The translations under genes and the position numbers were made by a program. A stretch of 64,000 nucleotides of DNA, from positions 1-64,000 of the forward strand of contig CAMLRG010000003.1 in the NCBI GenBank assembly GCA_946482335.1, in the 5' to 3' direction. The notes under the pieces are model-generated. The model did no database searches. It saw nothing but the letters and a program-made list of their open reading frames with translations, and was not told where the DNA came from. This DNA is from an uncultured Duganella sp. (GTDB taxonomy: Bacteria; Pseudomonadota; Gammaproteobacteria; Burkholderiales; Burkholderiaceae). Positions 1-8,225 of the stretch are shown piece after piece (within the stretch, counting starts at the first letter, position 1; every line of letters starts with the position of its first letter).

Positions 1-2
1 TT

Positions 3-1493
3 GGCGCGGGCGGCTTGCTGCTGTCGGCCGGCGGTTTGCTGCATGCGCAGGAGCCACGCCGCGGCGGCACATTCACCATCGCGACCCACTCCAGCTCCAC
101 TGCCGATACGCTGGACCCAGCCAAAGGCGCACTGTCGACAGACTACGTGCGCACCTTTATGTTCTACAACTGCCTGACGGCGCTGGACGCGCAGTTGGCG
201 CCGAAAATGATGCTGGCGGAAGACATCGCGACCGACGACGCCATCACCTGGACGGTGCGGCTGCGTTCGGGCGTGCATTTCCATAACGGGAAACCGCTGA
301 GCGCCGCCGACGTGGTGTTTTCCCTGACCCGCCACAACGATCCCGCGCTCGCCTCGAAAGCCCGCTCGGTTGCCCAGCAGTTCGAATCGGTGCGCGCGAC
401 CGGGCCATTGACGGTGGAAATCGTACTCAAGGGCGCCAACGCCGACTTGCCGGTGATGCTGGGCACCTCGCATTTCGCGATCCTGGCCGAAGGCACCACG
501 AATTTCACCACTGCCAACGGCACCGGTGCCTTCCGCTGCAAGGAATTCAGCCCAGGCGTGCGGACGGTTGGCGTGCGCAACACGAATTACTGGCGCCCCA
601 ACCTGCCCTATCTCGACGAGATCAAGCTGATCGGCATTCCGGACGAGTCGGCGCGCATCAATGCCCTGCTGTCGGGCGACGTGCATTGGGTGAATGAAGT
701 GAACTCCCGGTCCGTCCGCCGCGTCCGCAGCGAACCAGGCTTTACCGTGCTGGAAAGCCAGTCCGGCCTCTACACCGACCTGGTCATTCGCCAGGACATG
801 GGACTGGGCCGCAATCCCGACTTCACGCTGGGCATGAAATACCTGATCGACCGCGAGCAGATGAAGCGCGCTGCCTTCCGCGGTTATGCCCTGGTGGCCA
901 ATGACCAGCCGATTGCACCAAACAACCGCTACCACTTCGCGGGCTTGCCGCAACGGCCCTACGACCCGGAACGCGCCCGCTACCACCTGCGCCGCGCCGG
1001 CGCGCTGGGCATGACGCTGCCGCTGGTGGCGTCGGTCGCCGCCACCGGCTCGGTCGACATGGCGATGTTGCTGCAGCAATCGGCGCAAAAGGCTGGCCTG
1101 AACCTGGCCTTGAAACGCGTTTCGGCCGACGGCTACTGGTCCAACCACTGGATGAAATCGCCGATGGGTTTCGGCAACATCAATGCCCGGCCCACCGCCG
1201 ACATGTTGTTCACCCAGTTCTTCAAGTCCGACTCGCAGTGGAACGAGTCCGGCTGGAAGAACGAACGGTTCGACCAGCTGCTGCTGCTGGCGCGCGGCGA
1301 GAAGGATGAGGCCAAGCGCAAGCAGTACTACGCGGATATGCAGGTGCTGGTGCATGAAAAGTGCGGGATCGGCATCCCGCTGTTCATCACCAATATCGAG
1401 GCGCTCAGCAGCAGGATCAAGGGCGCCAGTCCGCATCCGCTGGGGGCATTCATGGGTTACAGCTGCGCCGAGCAAGTCTGGCTGGAAAGTTGA
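3..1493 (+). CDS. Peptide/nickel-type ABC transporter solute-binding protein, 5' end cut by the window
   Basis: Periplasmic substrate-binding component of a peptide/opine/nickel-type ABC importer (SBP_bac_5 family). The reading frame is already open at the window edge and begins in a hydrophobic Gly/Leu/Ala stretch ending in HAQ, which looks like the end of an export signal; the true start therefore lies upstream. The mature part shows family features: a GGTFTIATHSS start, a TLDPAKG region, and the block TWTVRLRSGVHFHNGKPL followed by SAADVVFSL. The remaining 490 or so residues match the usual length. The HupE-like gene starts 8 nt downstream, so the two are probably cotranscribed. Substrate cannot be read from sequence. 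The importer genes at 18981-22629 lack a binding protein, so this could be their partner, although it is 17 kb away. Confidence 0.9.
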   Translation, partial: GAGGLLLSAGGLLHAQEPRRGGTFTIATHSSSTADTLDPAKGALSTDYVRTFMFYNCLTALDAQLAPKMMLAEDIATDDAITWTVRLRSGVHFHNGKPLSAADVVFSLTRHNDPALASKARSVAQQFESVRATGPLTVEIVLKGANADLPVMLGTSHFAILAEGTTNFTTANGTGAFRCKEFSPGVRTVGVRNTNYWRPNLPYLDEIKLIGIPDESARINALLSGDVHWVNEVNSRSVRRVRSEPGFTVLESQSGLYTDLVIRQDMGLGRNPDFTLGMKYLIDREQMKRAAFRGYALVANDQPIAPNNRYHFAGLPQRPYDPERARYHLRRAGALGMTLPLVASVAATGSVDMAMLLQQSAQKAGLNLALKRVSADGYWSNHWMKSPMGFGNINARPTADMLFTQFFKSDSQWNESGWKNERFDQLLLLARGEKDEAKRKQYYADMQVLVHEKCGIGIPLFITNIEALSSRIKGASPHPLGAFMGYSCAEQVWLES

Positions 1494-1501
1494 GGTCCAT
1501 C

Positions 1502-2191
1502 ATGCGTTTGCTGCGCATCCTTTTCCCGGCCCTGCTGGTGCTGGCCAGCGGCGCCTGCCTGGCCCATGGTGTTGCCGATGACGACAAGGCCTATTTTGAA
1601 CAGGCCAGCGGCGTCAACCTGCTGCCCTTTATCTACCTGGGCGCCAAGCACATGGTCACCGGATACGACCACTTGCTGTTCCTGGTCGGCGTCATCTTCT
1701 TCCTGTACCGCCTGAAGGATGTCGGCGCCTATGTGACGCTGTTCGCCGTCGGCCACAGCATCACCCTGCTGGCGGGCGTGCTGACGGAAACCCGGGTCAA
1801 TCCGTACATCGTGGATGCGATCATCGGCTTCTCGGTGGTGTACAAGGCGCTCGACAATCTTGGCGCGCTGCAGAAGCTGCTGGGGTTCCAGCCCAATACG
1901 CGCGCCGCCGTGCTGGTTTTCGGCCTGTTCCACGGTTTCGGGCTGGCGGCCAAGCTGCAGGAATTGTCGCTCTCACGCGACGGGCTGGTGCCGAACATTA
2001 TTTCCTTCAACGTCGGCGTGGAGATCGGCCAGTTGCTCGCCTTGAGCAGCATCCTGATCGCGATGGGCTTCTGGCGCCGCAGTGCCCTCTTTGCACGGCA
2101 AGCCTTTGGCGCCAACGTGGCCTTGATGGCCGCCGGCTTCGTGCTGATGGGCTACCAGATCACCGGCTACATTACTCAACAGGGAATCTGA
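1502..2191 (+). CDS. HupE/UreJ-family membrane protein
   Basis: Integral membrane protein of 229 residues from the HupE/UreJ family, members of which are implicated in nickel or cobalt entry and hydrogenase/urease maturation. An N-terminal signal-like segment ending in CLAHG is followed by about six hydrophobic helices. Conserved polar and histidine motifs sit within helices: GYDHLLFLVG, GHSITLL, FGLFHGFGLA and FNVGVEIGQ; they are typical of metal-permease-like families. The start was chosen at the ATG preceded by TGAGG, which leaves a complete signal segment. The next gene begins 1 nt after the stop codon, so this belongs to a tight operon with the anchor protein and the PepSY-flavoreductase. 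Which metal or small molecule it handles is not visible. Confidence 0.85.
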   Translation: MRLLRILFPALLVLASGACLAHGVADDDKAYFEQASGVNLLPFIYLGAKHMVTGYDHLLFLVGVIFFLYRLKDVGAYVTLFAVGHSITLLAGVLTETRVNPYIVDAIIGFSVVYKALDNLGALQKLLGFQPNTRAAVLVFGLFHGFGLAAKLQELSLSRDGLVPNIISFNVGVEIGQLLALSSILIAMGFWRRSALFARQAFGANVALMAAGFVLMGYQITGYITQQGI

Positions 2192-2192
2192 C

Positions 2193-2777
2193 ATGGCAAG
2201 CTCTCTCGACAATCAAGCGCAACCTTCGCTGGCGCAACTGGCCAAAGCCACCGCCACCGCACTGGCCGTGGCCGGCCTGGTGCTGACGACCACCGTGCTG
2301 CCGGCGGAATACGGCATTGATCCTTTCGGTGCCGGCAGCGCCCTCGGGCTGCTGAAGATGAACGATGGCGCCAAGCCCGCGCCCGAGGTGGCGCCCGCCG
2401 CGCCCGGCACCGCCGCAGCAGGCGCGCCGGTGGCGCGCACCGATGCGGCATTGCGCTCCGACGAAATCACGCTCACCCTGGCGCCGGGCGAAGGGGCGGA
2501 GGTCAAGGCGCTGGTGCGCAAAGGCGAGCGCTTCGTCTTCAACTGGTCCACCGACGGCGCCCCGGTCAAGGCGGATATGCATGGCGAACCCGAAAACGCC
2601 AAGCCCAATGAATTCACCACCTACTGGAAGGAAGCGCAGCAGACGGCCGGCCGCGGCAACTTCACCGCGGGTTTTGACGGCAGCCACGGCTGGTTCTGGC
2701 GCAACAAGGGCACGCAGCCTGTGACCATCAAAGTGCAGGTCAGCGGCTTCCACGAAAAACTGTACCGGCCTTCCTGA
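2193..2777 (+). CDS. Small membrane-anchored periplasmic protein of unknown function
   Basis: This 194-residue protein has one hydrophobic segment at about residues 24-44, then an Ala/Pro-rich linker (about 65-85) and a globular domain rich in Trp, Gly and charged residues (about 90-194). The layout suggests an inner-membrane anchor holding a periplasmic domain. It resembles proteins usually annotated only as transmembrane anchor protein; no catalytic motif is evident. Its stop codon overlaps the next start by one base (TGATG), implying translational coupling with the PepSY-flavoreductase. With HupE upstream, it may be an accessory of a metal-handling membrane complex, which is inference from context. 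Confidence 0.7.
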   Translation: MASSLDNQAQPSLAQLAKATATALAVAGLVLTTTVLPAEYGIDPFGAGSALGLLKMNDGAKPAPEVAPAAPGTAAAGAPVARTDAALRSDEITLTLAPGEGAEVKALVRKGERFVFNWSTDGAPVKADMHGEPENAKPNEFTTYWKEAQQTAGRGNFTAGFDGSHGWFWRNKGTQPVTIKVQVSGFHEKLYRPS

Positions 2778-4834
2778 TGGCAGCGACGAACGGCACGGCC
2801 CGGCAATTGCATCGCTGGCTAGGCTTATCCGCAGGCCTGCTGTTCGTTCTCATGGCGCTGACCGGCGCCGGCCTGGTGTTCCGCAGCCAGCTCGAGCCGG
2901 TCACGCACCCGCATCTGTTGCGGGTGCCGCCCTGCGCCGCGCCGCTGGCGCCATCGCGCCTGGTCGCCGCCGCACGCAGCGCCGCCACGCCGGCCGCCGG
3001 AGCCTTGACCGCCATCCGCGTCTATGCCGATCCCGCCGCCAGCGCCAGGGTGCGCTTCAGCGACGGGCGCTGGATGTATGTCGACCCATGCTCGGGCCGC
3101 GTGCTCGGCGCCCAGGATATTTACGGCGGCCCGTTCGGCCTGCTGGCCTGGCTGCATACCGCCGGCTACGCGTCCTTCGGCAATATCATTGCCGGCGCCA
3201 CGGCACTGGCCGTCATTGGCCTTGCCATTGCAGGGCTGGTGCAATGGTGGCCGCGCCGGCGCACCACCGGGCTGCCAGGCCCCGGCCGCAGGCCGCGGGC
3301 CGCCCTGGCACCGGCAGCGCGCCGCCTCAGGCGCCACCAGCGCCTCGCGCCTTGGGCGGCGCCGGTCCTGCTGCTGCTTGCGCTGACCGGCCTGCCGCAA
3401 GCATTCCCTTCGATCGCCTCGGCCCTCGATCCCGCGCTCGCGAGGATCGCCGCCTCACTTGCGCCATCCCCACCGCCAACGCCGTCCTCCGCAGCGGCGG
3501 CGACGCCCGTGCAGCTGCTTGCCGCGCTCGATACCGCCTGGCGCCAGGCCGGCTCCGCGCCCTGGCGGCAGATGCAGTGGCGCTTGCCGCGTGCGCCCGG
3601 CGGCGCCATCGTGCTGGAATTGACGGCCGCCGACGCGCCGCACGCCTATGCCGCCGGCATCGTCCATTACGACGCAGTCAGCGGCGCCCCGCTTCGGCGC
3701 GAGGATTACGCGCAGAGCGGCGCCGGCCGCAAAGCCTACCTCTGGGGCCTGGCCCTGCACTACGGCGCCGCAGGCGGCACGGGCTGGCAGCTCGCGCAAT
3801 TGCTGGCGGCCCTTTCAGTGCCCATACTGGCCTGGACCGGGATCGGGGCCTGGCTCGCGCGGCGGCGCAGTGCACGCCCGCCGCCCCTGCTGGAGCTCAA
3901 GCTGCTGGGCAAGGCCATGGTTGCTGAAGATATCTGCACCTTTGTATTCGCCGCCCCGCGCGGACGCAAGCTGCCGCCCTGGGCGGCCGGCGCGCACGTG
4001 GATGTGCACATGGCCGCAGGCCTGGTCCGGCAATACTCCCTGTGCGGCGATCCGCACGACCGCTACCACTACCGCATCGCCGTACTGCACTGCAAGCCCT
4101 CGCGCGGCGGCTCGCGCACCATGCATGAAGTGTTGCAGCCCGGCGACCGTGTGCGGCTCAGCCTTCCGCGCAATCACTTCCCGCTGGCGGCGGACGCCAG
4201 TCCCAGCGTCCTTCTGGCCGGGGGCATCGGCATCACGCCCATCCTGGCAATGGCCGAAACGCTGGCGGCCAACGGCGCTGCATTCACCCTGCATTATTGC
4301 GTGCGTACGCGCGGCCACGTGGCCTTTCCAGAGCGGATCGCCGCGCTGCAGGCAAGCGGCCAGGTCCACCTGCACATCGAGGCCGAAAGCGGCCGGGCCA
4401 ACCTTGACCGGTTGCTGGCCGCAGCGCCCAGGGACGCCCACCTATACATCTGCGGGCCTGCGGCATTCAACGACGCGGCCGTCGCAGCGGCGCTGCGGCT
4501 CGATTGGCCGGCCGCCGCCGTGCATACCGAGCGCTTCGCGGCGGACTTCACGCCCCAGGCGGGCGACACTGCGTTCGACCTGGTGCTGGCCAGCTCCGGC
4601 CAGGTGATCCGGGTGGAGGCCGGCCAGACCGCGCTGGAAGCGCTCGAGGCGGCGAAGCTGGCCATCCCTTCCTCGTGCCGTCGCGGCGTCTGCGGCAGTT
4701 GCATCACCGGCGTGCTGGAAGGCGAGCCGGAACACCGCGACCAGTGCCTGGCACCGGCATCGCATGCGGCGAACGACTGCTTCACGCCGTGCTGCTCCCG
4801 CGCCCGCGGCAAGCAACTGGTGCTGGACCTTTAA
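2777..4834 (+). CDS. PepSY-type membrane protein fused to FMN reductase and 2Fe-2S ferredoxin
   Basis: A 685-residue fusion. Residues 1-362 form a PepSY-associated membrane module with helices near 15-35, 137-158, 193-212 and 339-362. Residues 370-590 are a ferredoxin-reductase unit with RQYSLCG (418-424, flavin binding), GGIGITP (482-488) and CGP (559-561) for nucleotide binding. Residues 600-685 are a plant-type [2Fe-2S] ferredoxin with cysteines 634, 639, 642 and 672. The reductase-ferredoxin order is that of phthalate dioxygenase reductases. Electrons would pass from cytoplasmic NAD(P)H through FMN and the iron-sulfur centre to the membrane part. Similar proteins are thought to reduce metals or siderophore complexes. 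The partner is unknown; the HupE context points towards metal uptake. Confidence 0.85.
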   Translation: MAATNGTARQLHRWLGLSAGLLFVLMALTGAGLVFRSQLEPVTHPHLLRVPPCAAPLAPSRLVAAARSAATPAAGALTAIRVYADPAASARVRFSDGRWMYVDPCSGRVLGAQDIYGGPFGLLAWLHTAGYASFGNIIAGATALAVIGLAIAGLVQWWPRRRTTGLPGPGRRPRAALAPAARRLRRHQRLAPWAAPVLLLLALTGLPQAFPSIASALDPALARIAASLAPSPPPTPSSAAAATPVQLLAALDTAWRQAGSAPWRQMQWRLPRAPGGAIVLELTAADAPHAYAAGIVHYDAVSGAPLRREDYAQSGAGRKAYLWGLALHYGAAGGTGWQLAQLLAALSVPILAWTGIGAWLARRRSARPPPLLELKLLGKAMVAEDICTFVFAAPRGRKLPPWAAGAHVDVHMAAGLVRQYSLCGDPHDRYHYRIAVLHCKPSRGGSRTMHEVLQPGDRVRLSLPRNHFPLAADASPSVLLAGGIGITPILAMAETLAANGAAFTLHYCVRTRGHVAFPERIAALQASGQVHLHIEAESGRANLDRLLAAAPRDAHLYICGPAAFNDAAVAAALRLDWPAAAVHTERFAADFTPQAGDTAFDLVLASSGQVIRVEAGQTALEALEAAKLAIPSSCRRGVCGSCITGVLEGEPEHRDQCLAPASHAANDCFTPCCSRARGKQLVLDL

Positions 4835-4839
4835 AAGAA

Positions 4840-4876
4840 GACGGCGGCGCAGGCCTGCAGGCCTGGCGCCGCCGTC
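4840..4876. terminator. Long hairpin between convergent genes
   Basis: An 11-bp perfect stem (GACGGCGGCGC with its complement) encloses a further self-complementary core AGGCCTGCAGGCCT. It lies between the stops of the forward reductase and the reverse HAD gene. On the minus strand it is followed by TTCTTTT, so it should terminate the HAD transcript; on the plus strand there is no T run. Confidence 0.7.
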
Positions 4877-4891
4877 GGGATATGGACTTGC

Positions 4892-5563
4892 TTACAGGCC
4901 GACCAGCGCCGCCAGTCCACCGATATCCTTGATCTCAGCATAGCCGTAGAACGGCGTGCCCGGTTCATGTCCGCGGTTGACGAAAGCCTTGTTCTTGATG
5001 CCCATGTCGTGCGCCGTCATCAGGTCGTAGCGCATGCTCGACGACACGTGCAGGAAATCTTCCGGCTTGGCGTCCAACTGGTCGATCATGTATTCGAAAG
5101 CGCGCATTTGCGGCTTGTAGCATTTGGCCTGCTGGGCCGTATAGACGCGGTGGAACGGCACTTCCAGCTTCTCCACGTTGTGCACCAGCTGGTGGTCCAT
5201 GGCGTTCGACAGGATGACCAGCGGGATCTTGTCGGCGATCTTGGCCAGGCCGGCCACGGTGTCAGGATGTGGGCCCCAGGTCGGCACCGCATTGTAGATC
5301 GTGCTGACGTCCGATTCGCGGAAGGGCACCTTCCATTTGTTCGCCAGGCGCAGCACGGAGTTGTAGACCACGTCGTAGTACGGCTGCCAATCGCCCAGCA
5401 CTTCGTCGAAACGGAAGGCCGAGAAATCCTTGCAGAACTGGTCCATATCCTCGGCGCGAATGCGGTCGGCGAACAGTTGGCGCGCCACTGGCGCCATCTG
5501 GAAGTAGATCAGGGTGCCGTAACAATCAAAGCTGATGTATTTCGGCCGGAAGACGATGCTCAT
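4892..5563 (-). CDS. Haloacid dehalogenase type II (HAD superfamily)
   Basis: A 223-residue cytoplasmic HAD hydrolase of the L-2-haloacid dehalogenase type. The nucleophile motif is in FDCYGTL near residue 14, motif II is LSNA, the motif III lysine is in KCYKPQ and the C-terminal acidic region is SSSMRYDLMTAHDMG. Such enzymes hydrolyse 2-haloacids to 2-hydroxyacids, though many relatives act on phosphate esters. It is divergent from the GhrA-like gene across a 182-bp gap. A 2-hydroxyacid product could feed that dehydrogenase family, which is an inference only. An AAAGGG sequence precedes the ATG. Confidence 0.85.
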   Translation of the reverse strand: MSIVFRPKYISFDCYGTLIYFQMAPVARQLFADRIRAEDMDQFCKDFSAFRFDEVLGDWQPYYDVVYNSVLRLANKWKVPFRESDVSTIYNAVPTWGPHPDTVAGLAKIADKIPLVILSNAMDHQLVHNVEKLEVPFHRVYTAQQAKCYKPQMRAFEYMIDQLDAKPEDFLHVSSSMRYDLMTAHDMGIKNKAFVNRGHEPGTPFYGYAEIKDIGGLAALVGL

Positions 5564-5745
5564 GGTAGCCCTTTCGTAGGTTAATCAGGTGATCATCATC
5601 ATACCCAGCACCGGCCAGCCAATGGTGCCGGAGATGGCCCGCGCAACGCGTGCTTTGCGGCGTTTGCACACTCCCTGTCAGCATAATTTGCTGCACCTGC
5701 GGACCTATACTGTCAGTACCCATTCTACTGCCGGAGAGCCCGCCA

Positions 5746-6669
5746 ATGACCGTCCTTCTGAAAACCGATCCCGGCCGCGCCGCGCGCTGGGCGGCATATT
5801 TTGCCGCGCATGCGCCGGATATCGAATTCCGCACCTGGCCGGAGGCCGGCAACCTGGCCGACATCCGCTATTTCATTGGCTGGCAGGCCGAGCGCGAGTT
5901 GCTGGCGGCGATGCCGAAGCTGGAGGTGTTTTTCGCCTCCGGCGCCGGCGTCGACCACCTCGATCTCGGCGCCCTGCCCGCGCATGTGCCGCTGGTGCGC
6001 ATGGTGGAGCCGGGAATCGTCGAATCGATGGTGGAATATGCCTGCATGAGCGTGTTGGCCCTGCACCGCGACTTGCTGCAGTATGCGCGCGCCGAGGCGG
6101 GCGCCTGGCAGCCGCTTCCCGTCATGCCCGCCACGCTGCGCACCGTGGGCGTGATGGGGCTCGGGGTACTCGGCCAGGCGCTGCTGCAGCGCCTTGGCCA
6201 TTTCGGCTTCCAGCGCATGGGCTGGAACCGGTCGCCGCGCGAGCTGGCGGGCGTCGAATGTTTTTCCGGGGAGGCCGCACGGGCGGCATTCCTGGCGCGC
6301 TGCGACATCCTGGTGTGCCTGCTGCCACTTACCGATGAGACGCGCGGGGTGCTGAACCGGCAACTGTTCGACGCCTTGCCGCGCGGCGCAGCCCTGCTGA
6401 ATGCCGGCCGCGGGGGCCACCTTGACCAGGACGCCTTGCTGGCGGCACTGGAAAGCGGCCAGCTGCGCGCCGCCATCCTCGACGTGACCGATCCCGAACC
6501 GCTGCCGGCCAACCATCCCCTGTGGCGCGACCCGCGCGTGCTGGTCACGCCGCACATCGCCGCCATGACCCAGCCGGAGACCGCGGCGCCCGTCCTGCTG
6601 GCCAACCTGCGGCGCCACCTGGCCGGCCAGCCGCTGCAGGACGTGGTACCGCGCCAGCGTGGCTACTGA
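5746..6669 (+). CDS. GhrA-like glyoxylate/hydroxypyruvate reductase
   Basis: A 307-residue D-2-hydroxyacid dehydrogenase of the glyoxylate/hydroxypyruvate reductase A type. Visible features are a Rossmann motif GVMGLGVLG, the substrate arginine in NAGRGGHL, the catalytic glutamate in DPEPLP and the catalytic histidine in TPHIAAMT. The start was chosen at the ATG following CCGGAGAG; upstream in-frame codons have no ribosome site and would run through the divergent promoter region. It probably reduces glyoxylate or hydroxypyruvate with NAD(P)H. Glyoxylate release from an amine or opine oxidation in the neighbouring operons would explain its position, but that is inferred. Confidence 0.87.
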   Translation: MTVLLKTDPGRAARWAAYFAAHAPDIEFRTWPEAGNLADIRYFIGWQAERELLAAMPKLEVFFASGAGVDHLDLGALPAHVPLVRMVEPGIVESMVEYACMSVLALHRDLLQYARAEAGAWQPLPVMPATLRTVGVMGLGVLGQALLQRLGHFGFQRMGWNRSPRELAGVECFSGEAARAAFLARCDILVCLLPLTDETRGVLNRQLFDALPRGAALLNAGRGGHLDQDALLAALESGQLRAAILDVTDPEPLPANHPLWRDPRVLVTPHIAAMTQPETAAPVLLANLRRHLAGQPLQDVVPRQRGY

Positions 6670-6700
6670 CGGTGCGCCACGGCATACATTGCTGTCGCCG

Positions 6701-6774
6701 GGAGGGAAAACCGCGCATTCTGTTTCCCAGTTCTGGCAATATGAAATCACGCGCCCAGGTGGACATGGTGTAAT
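6701..6774 (+). promoter_or_regulatory. Shared promoter element, copy A
   Basis: Three blocks recur at 17606-17670 and 26731-26794: a TTCCC block, a (G)GAAT/GAAAT block, and an extended -10 TGgTGTAAT (hexamer 6769-6774). The second block begins 26 nt before the hexamer in all three copies, and TTCCC lies 44-46 nt before it. A good -35 box is missing, which suggests an activator-dependent promoter. Homology with copy B continues downstream through the ATG and the codons for MKLES. Confidence 0.65.
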
Positions 6775-6805
6775 TGCTATGCACTCAAACTACACTCAAA
6801 AAGGC

Positions 6806-6859
6806 ATGAAGCTTGAATCATCCCCCCAATGGTCCGCGATACGGAGGCAACATGGCTGA
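6806..6859 (+). CDS. 17-codon upstream reading frame overlapping the oxidoreductase start
   Basis: A short frame beginning MKLES, the same five residues that start the PuuB-like protein at 17702, and lying 31 nt downstream of the -10 hexamer exactly as that gene does. It ends at TGA 6857-6859, overlapping the ATG of the next gene (6852). The GGAGG ribosome site of the real gene lies inside it. It may be a translated leader coupling ribosomes to the oxidoreductase, or a remnant of a duplicated promoter with its first codons. No expression evidence exists here. Confidence 0.4.
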   Translation: MKLESSPQWSAIRRQHG

Positions 6860-8225
6860 ACCAGGCGTAATCATCATCGGCGCCGGCCCGGCCGGCGTGC
6901 GCGCCGCCGAAGAACTGGTGGCGGCGGGCCTGCGCCCGACCCTGGTCGAGGAAGGGCGCCGCGACGGCGGCCAGATCTACCGCCGCCAGCCGGCCCACTT
7001 CAAACGCGACTACGCCACGCTGTACGGCAGCGAGGCGGCGCGCGCCGCCGACTTGCACCGTAGCTTCGAGGCGCTGCGCGACCAGATCGACTACCGCCCC
7101 GAAACACTGGCCTGGAATATCGCGCAAGGCCGCGTCCATCTGGTCAGCGGCCAGCGCAGCAGCGAGCTGCCTTACAGCGCGCTGATCGTCTGCTCGGGGG
7201 CCACCGACCGCCTGATGCCGGTGCCGGGATGGGAACTGTCCGGCACCTACAGCCTGGGCGCCGCCCAGATCGCCCTCAAGTCGCAGGCGTGCGCCATCGG
7301 CTCGCGCGTGGTCTTCATGGGCAGCGGCCCGCTGCTCTACCTGGTCGCCTACCAATACATGAAGGCCGGCGCCGGCGTGGCGGCGGTGCTCGATACTTCG
7401 CGCTTCTGGAACCGCGTCACCGCCCTGCCCAAGCTGCTGGCCCGGCCCGCACTGCTGAAATTGGGGATGGGCTACGTGTCAGCGCTGAAGAAGGCCGGCG
7501 TGGCCGTCATCAACGCCGTGGAACCGGTCGAAATCACCGGCGAGCGCGAGGATGGCGTGCGGTCGGTCCGCTTCCGCGCCGGCGGCGAAGTGCAGGAAAT
7601 CGCATGCGACGCCGTTGCCATGGGCTATCACCTGCGGCCGGAAACCCAGCTGGCGGACCTGGCGCGCTGCGCCTTCCGCTTCGATCCGGCCACGCGCCAG
7701 TGGTTCCCGGAAGTATCGATGGAGGGGCGCAGCTCGGTGCCCGGCGTCTATCTGGCCGGCGACGGCGCCCGCATCCTGGGCGCCGAGGGCGCGGAAAACG
7801 CGGGCCGGCTGGCCGCGCTCGCGCTGCTGAAAGACATGGGCCGCAGCGTGGACGGGAGCCGTGTGCAAGCGCTGCTGGCCGCCCAGGACAAGATGGAGCG
7901 CTTCCGCCAGGGCCTGGCCGAGGCCTTCCCCTGGCCGGCTGGCCAGGCCGGCAAATTGAGCGACGAAACCATCGTCTGCCGCTGCGAATGCATCACGGCC
8001 GGTGAACTGCGCCGCGTCGTCAACGAGATGGGCGCACAGGAAGCCAACCGCGCCAAAGCCTTCAGCCGCGTCGGCATGGGGCGCTGCCAGGGACGCTATT
8101 GCGGCCAGGCTGGCGCTGAAATCATCGCCCATGCCTGCGGCGTGCCGCTGGAACAGGTCGGCCGCCTGCGCGGCCAGGCGCCAGTCAAGCCTCTCTCCAT
8201 TGCAGTGCGCGAGGAATCGGAATGA
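6852..8225 (+). CDS. HcnB-like FAD/[2Fe-2S] dehydrogenase subunit
   Basis: A 457-residue pyridine-nucleotide-disulfide-type flavoprotein of the HcnB/opine-oxidase subunit A family. The N-terminal GAGPAG (10-15) binds FAD, and the C-terminal BFD-like cluster has cysteines 376, 378, 412 and 417 (C-x-C and C-x4-C). In known members (hydrogen cyanide synthase, opine oxidase, D-hydroxyproline dehydrogenase) it works with a DadA-like catalytic subunit and a small [2Fe-2S] subunit, oxidising an amino acid or secondary amine to an imine. The catalytic subunit follows with an ATGA overlap; the small-subunit homologue is at 22626. GGAGG stands 4 nt before the ATG. First full gene of a five-gene operon running to 12137. 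Confidence 0.87.
   Translation: MAEPGVIIIGAGPAGVRAAEELVAAGLRPTLVEEGRRDGGQIYRRQPAHFKRDYATLYGSEAARAADLHRSFEALRDQIDYRPETLAWNIAQGRVHLVSGQRSSELPYSALIVCSGATDRLMPVPGWELSGTYSLGAAQIALKSQACAIGSRVVFMGSGPLLYLVAYQYMKAGAGVAAVLDTSRFWNRVTALPKLLARPALLKLGMGYVSALKKAGVAVINAVEPVEITGEREDGVRSVRFRAGGEVQEIACDAVAMGYHLRPETQLADLARCAFRFDPATRQWFPEVSMEGRSSVPGVYLAGDGARILGAEGAENAGRLAALALLKDMGRSVDGSRVQALLAAQDKMERFRQGLAEAFPWPAGQAGKLSDETIVCRCECITAGELRRVVNEMGAQEANRAKAFSRVGMGRCQGRYCGQAGAEIIAHACGVPLEQVGRLRGQAPVKPLSIAVREESE

Noticed and set aside
6721..6774. Sigma-54 promoter in the shared element
   Set aside because: TGGCAAT is present but no GC dinucleotide lies 10 nt downstream of GG; the conserved extended -10 TG-TGTAAT fits sigma-70 better.
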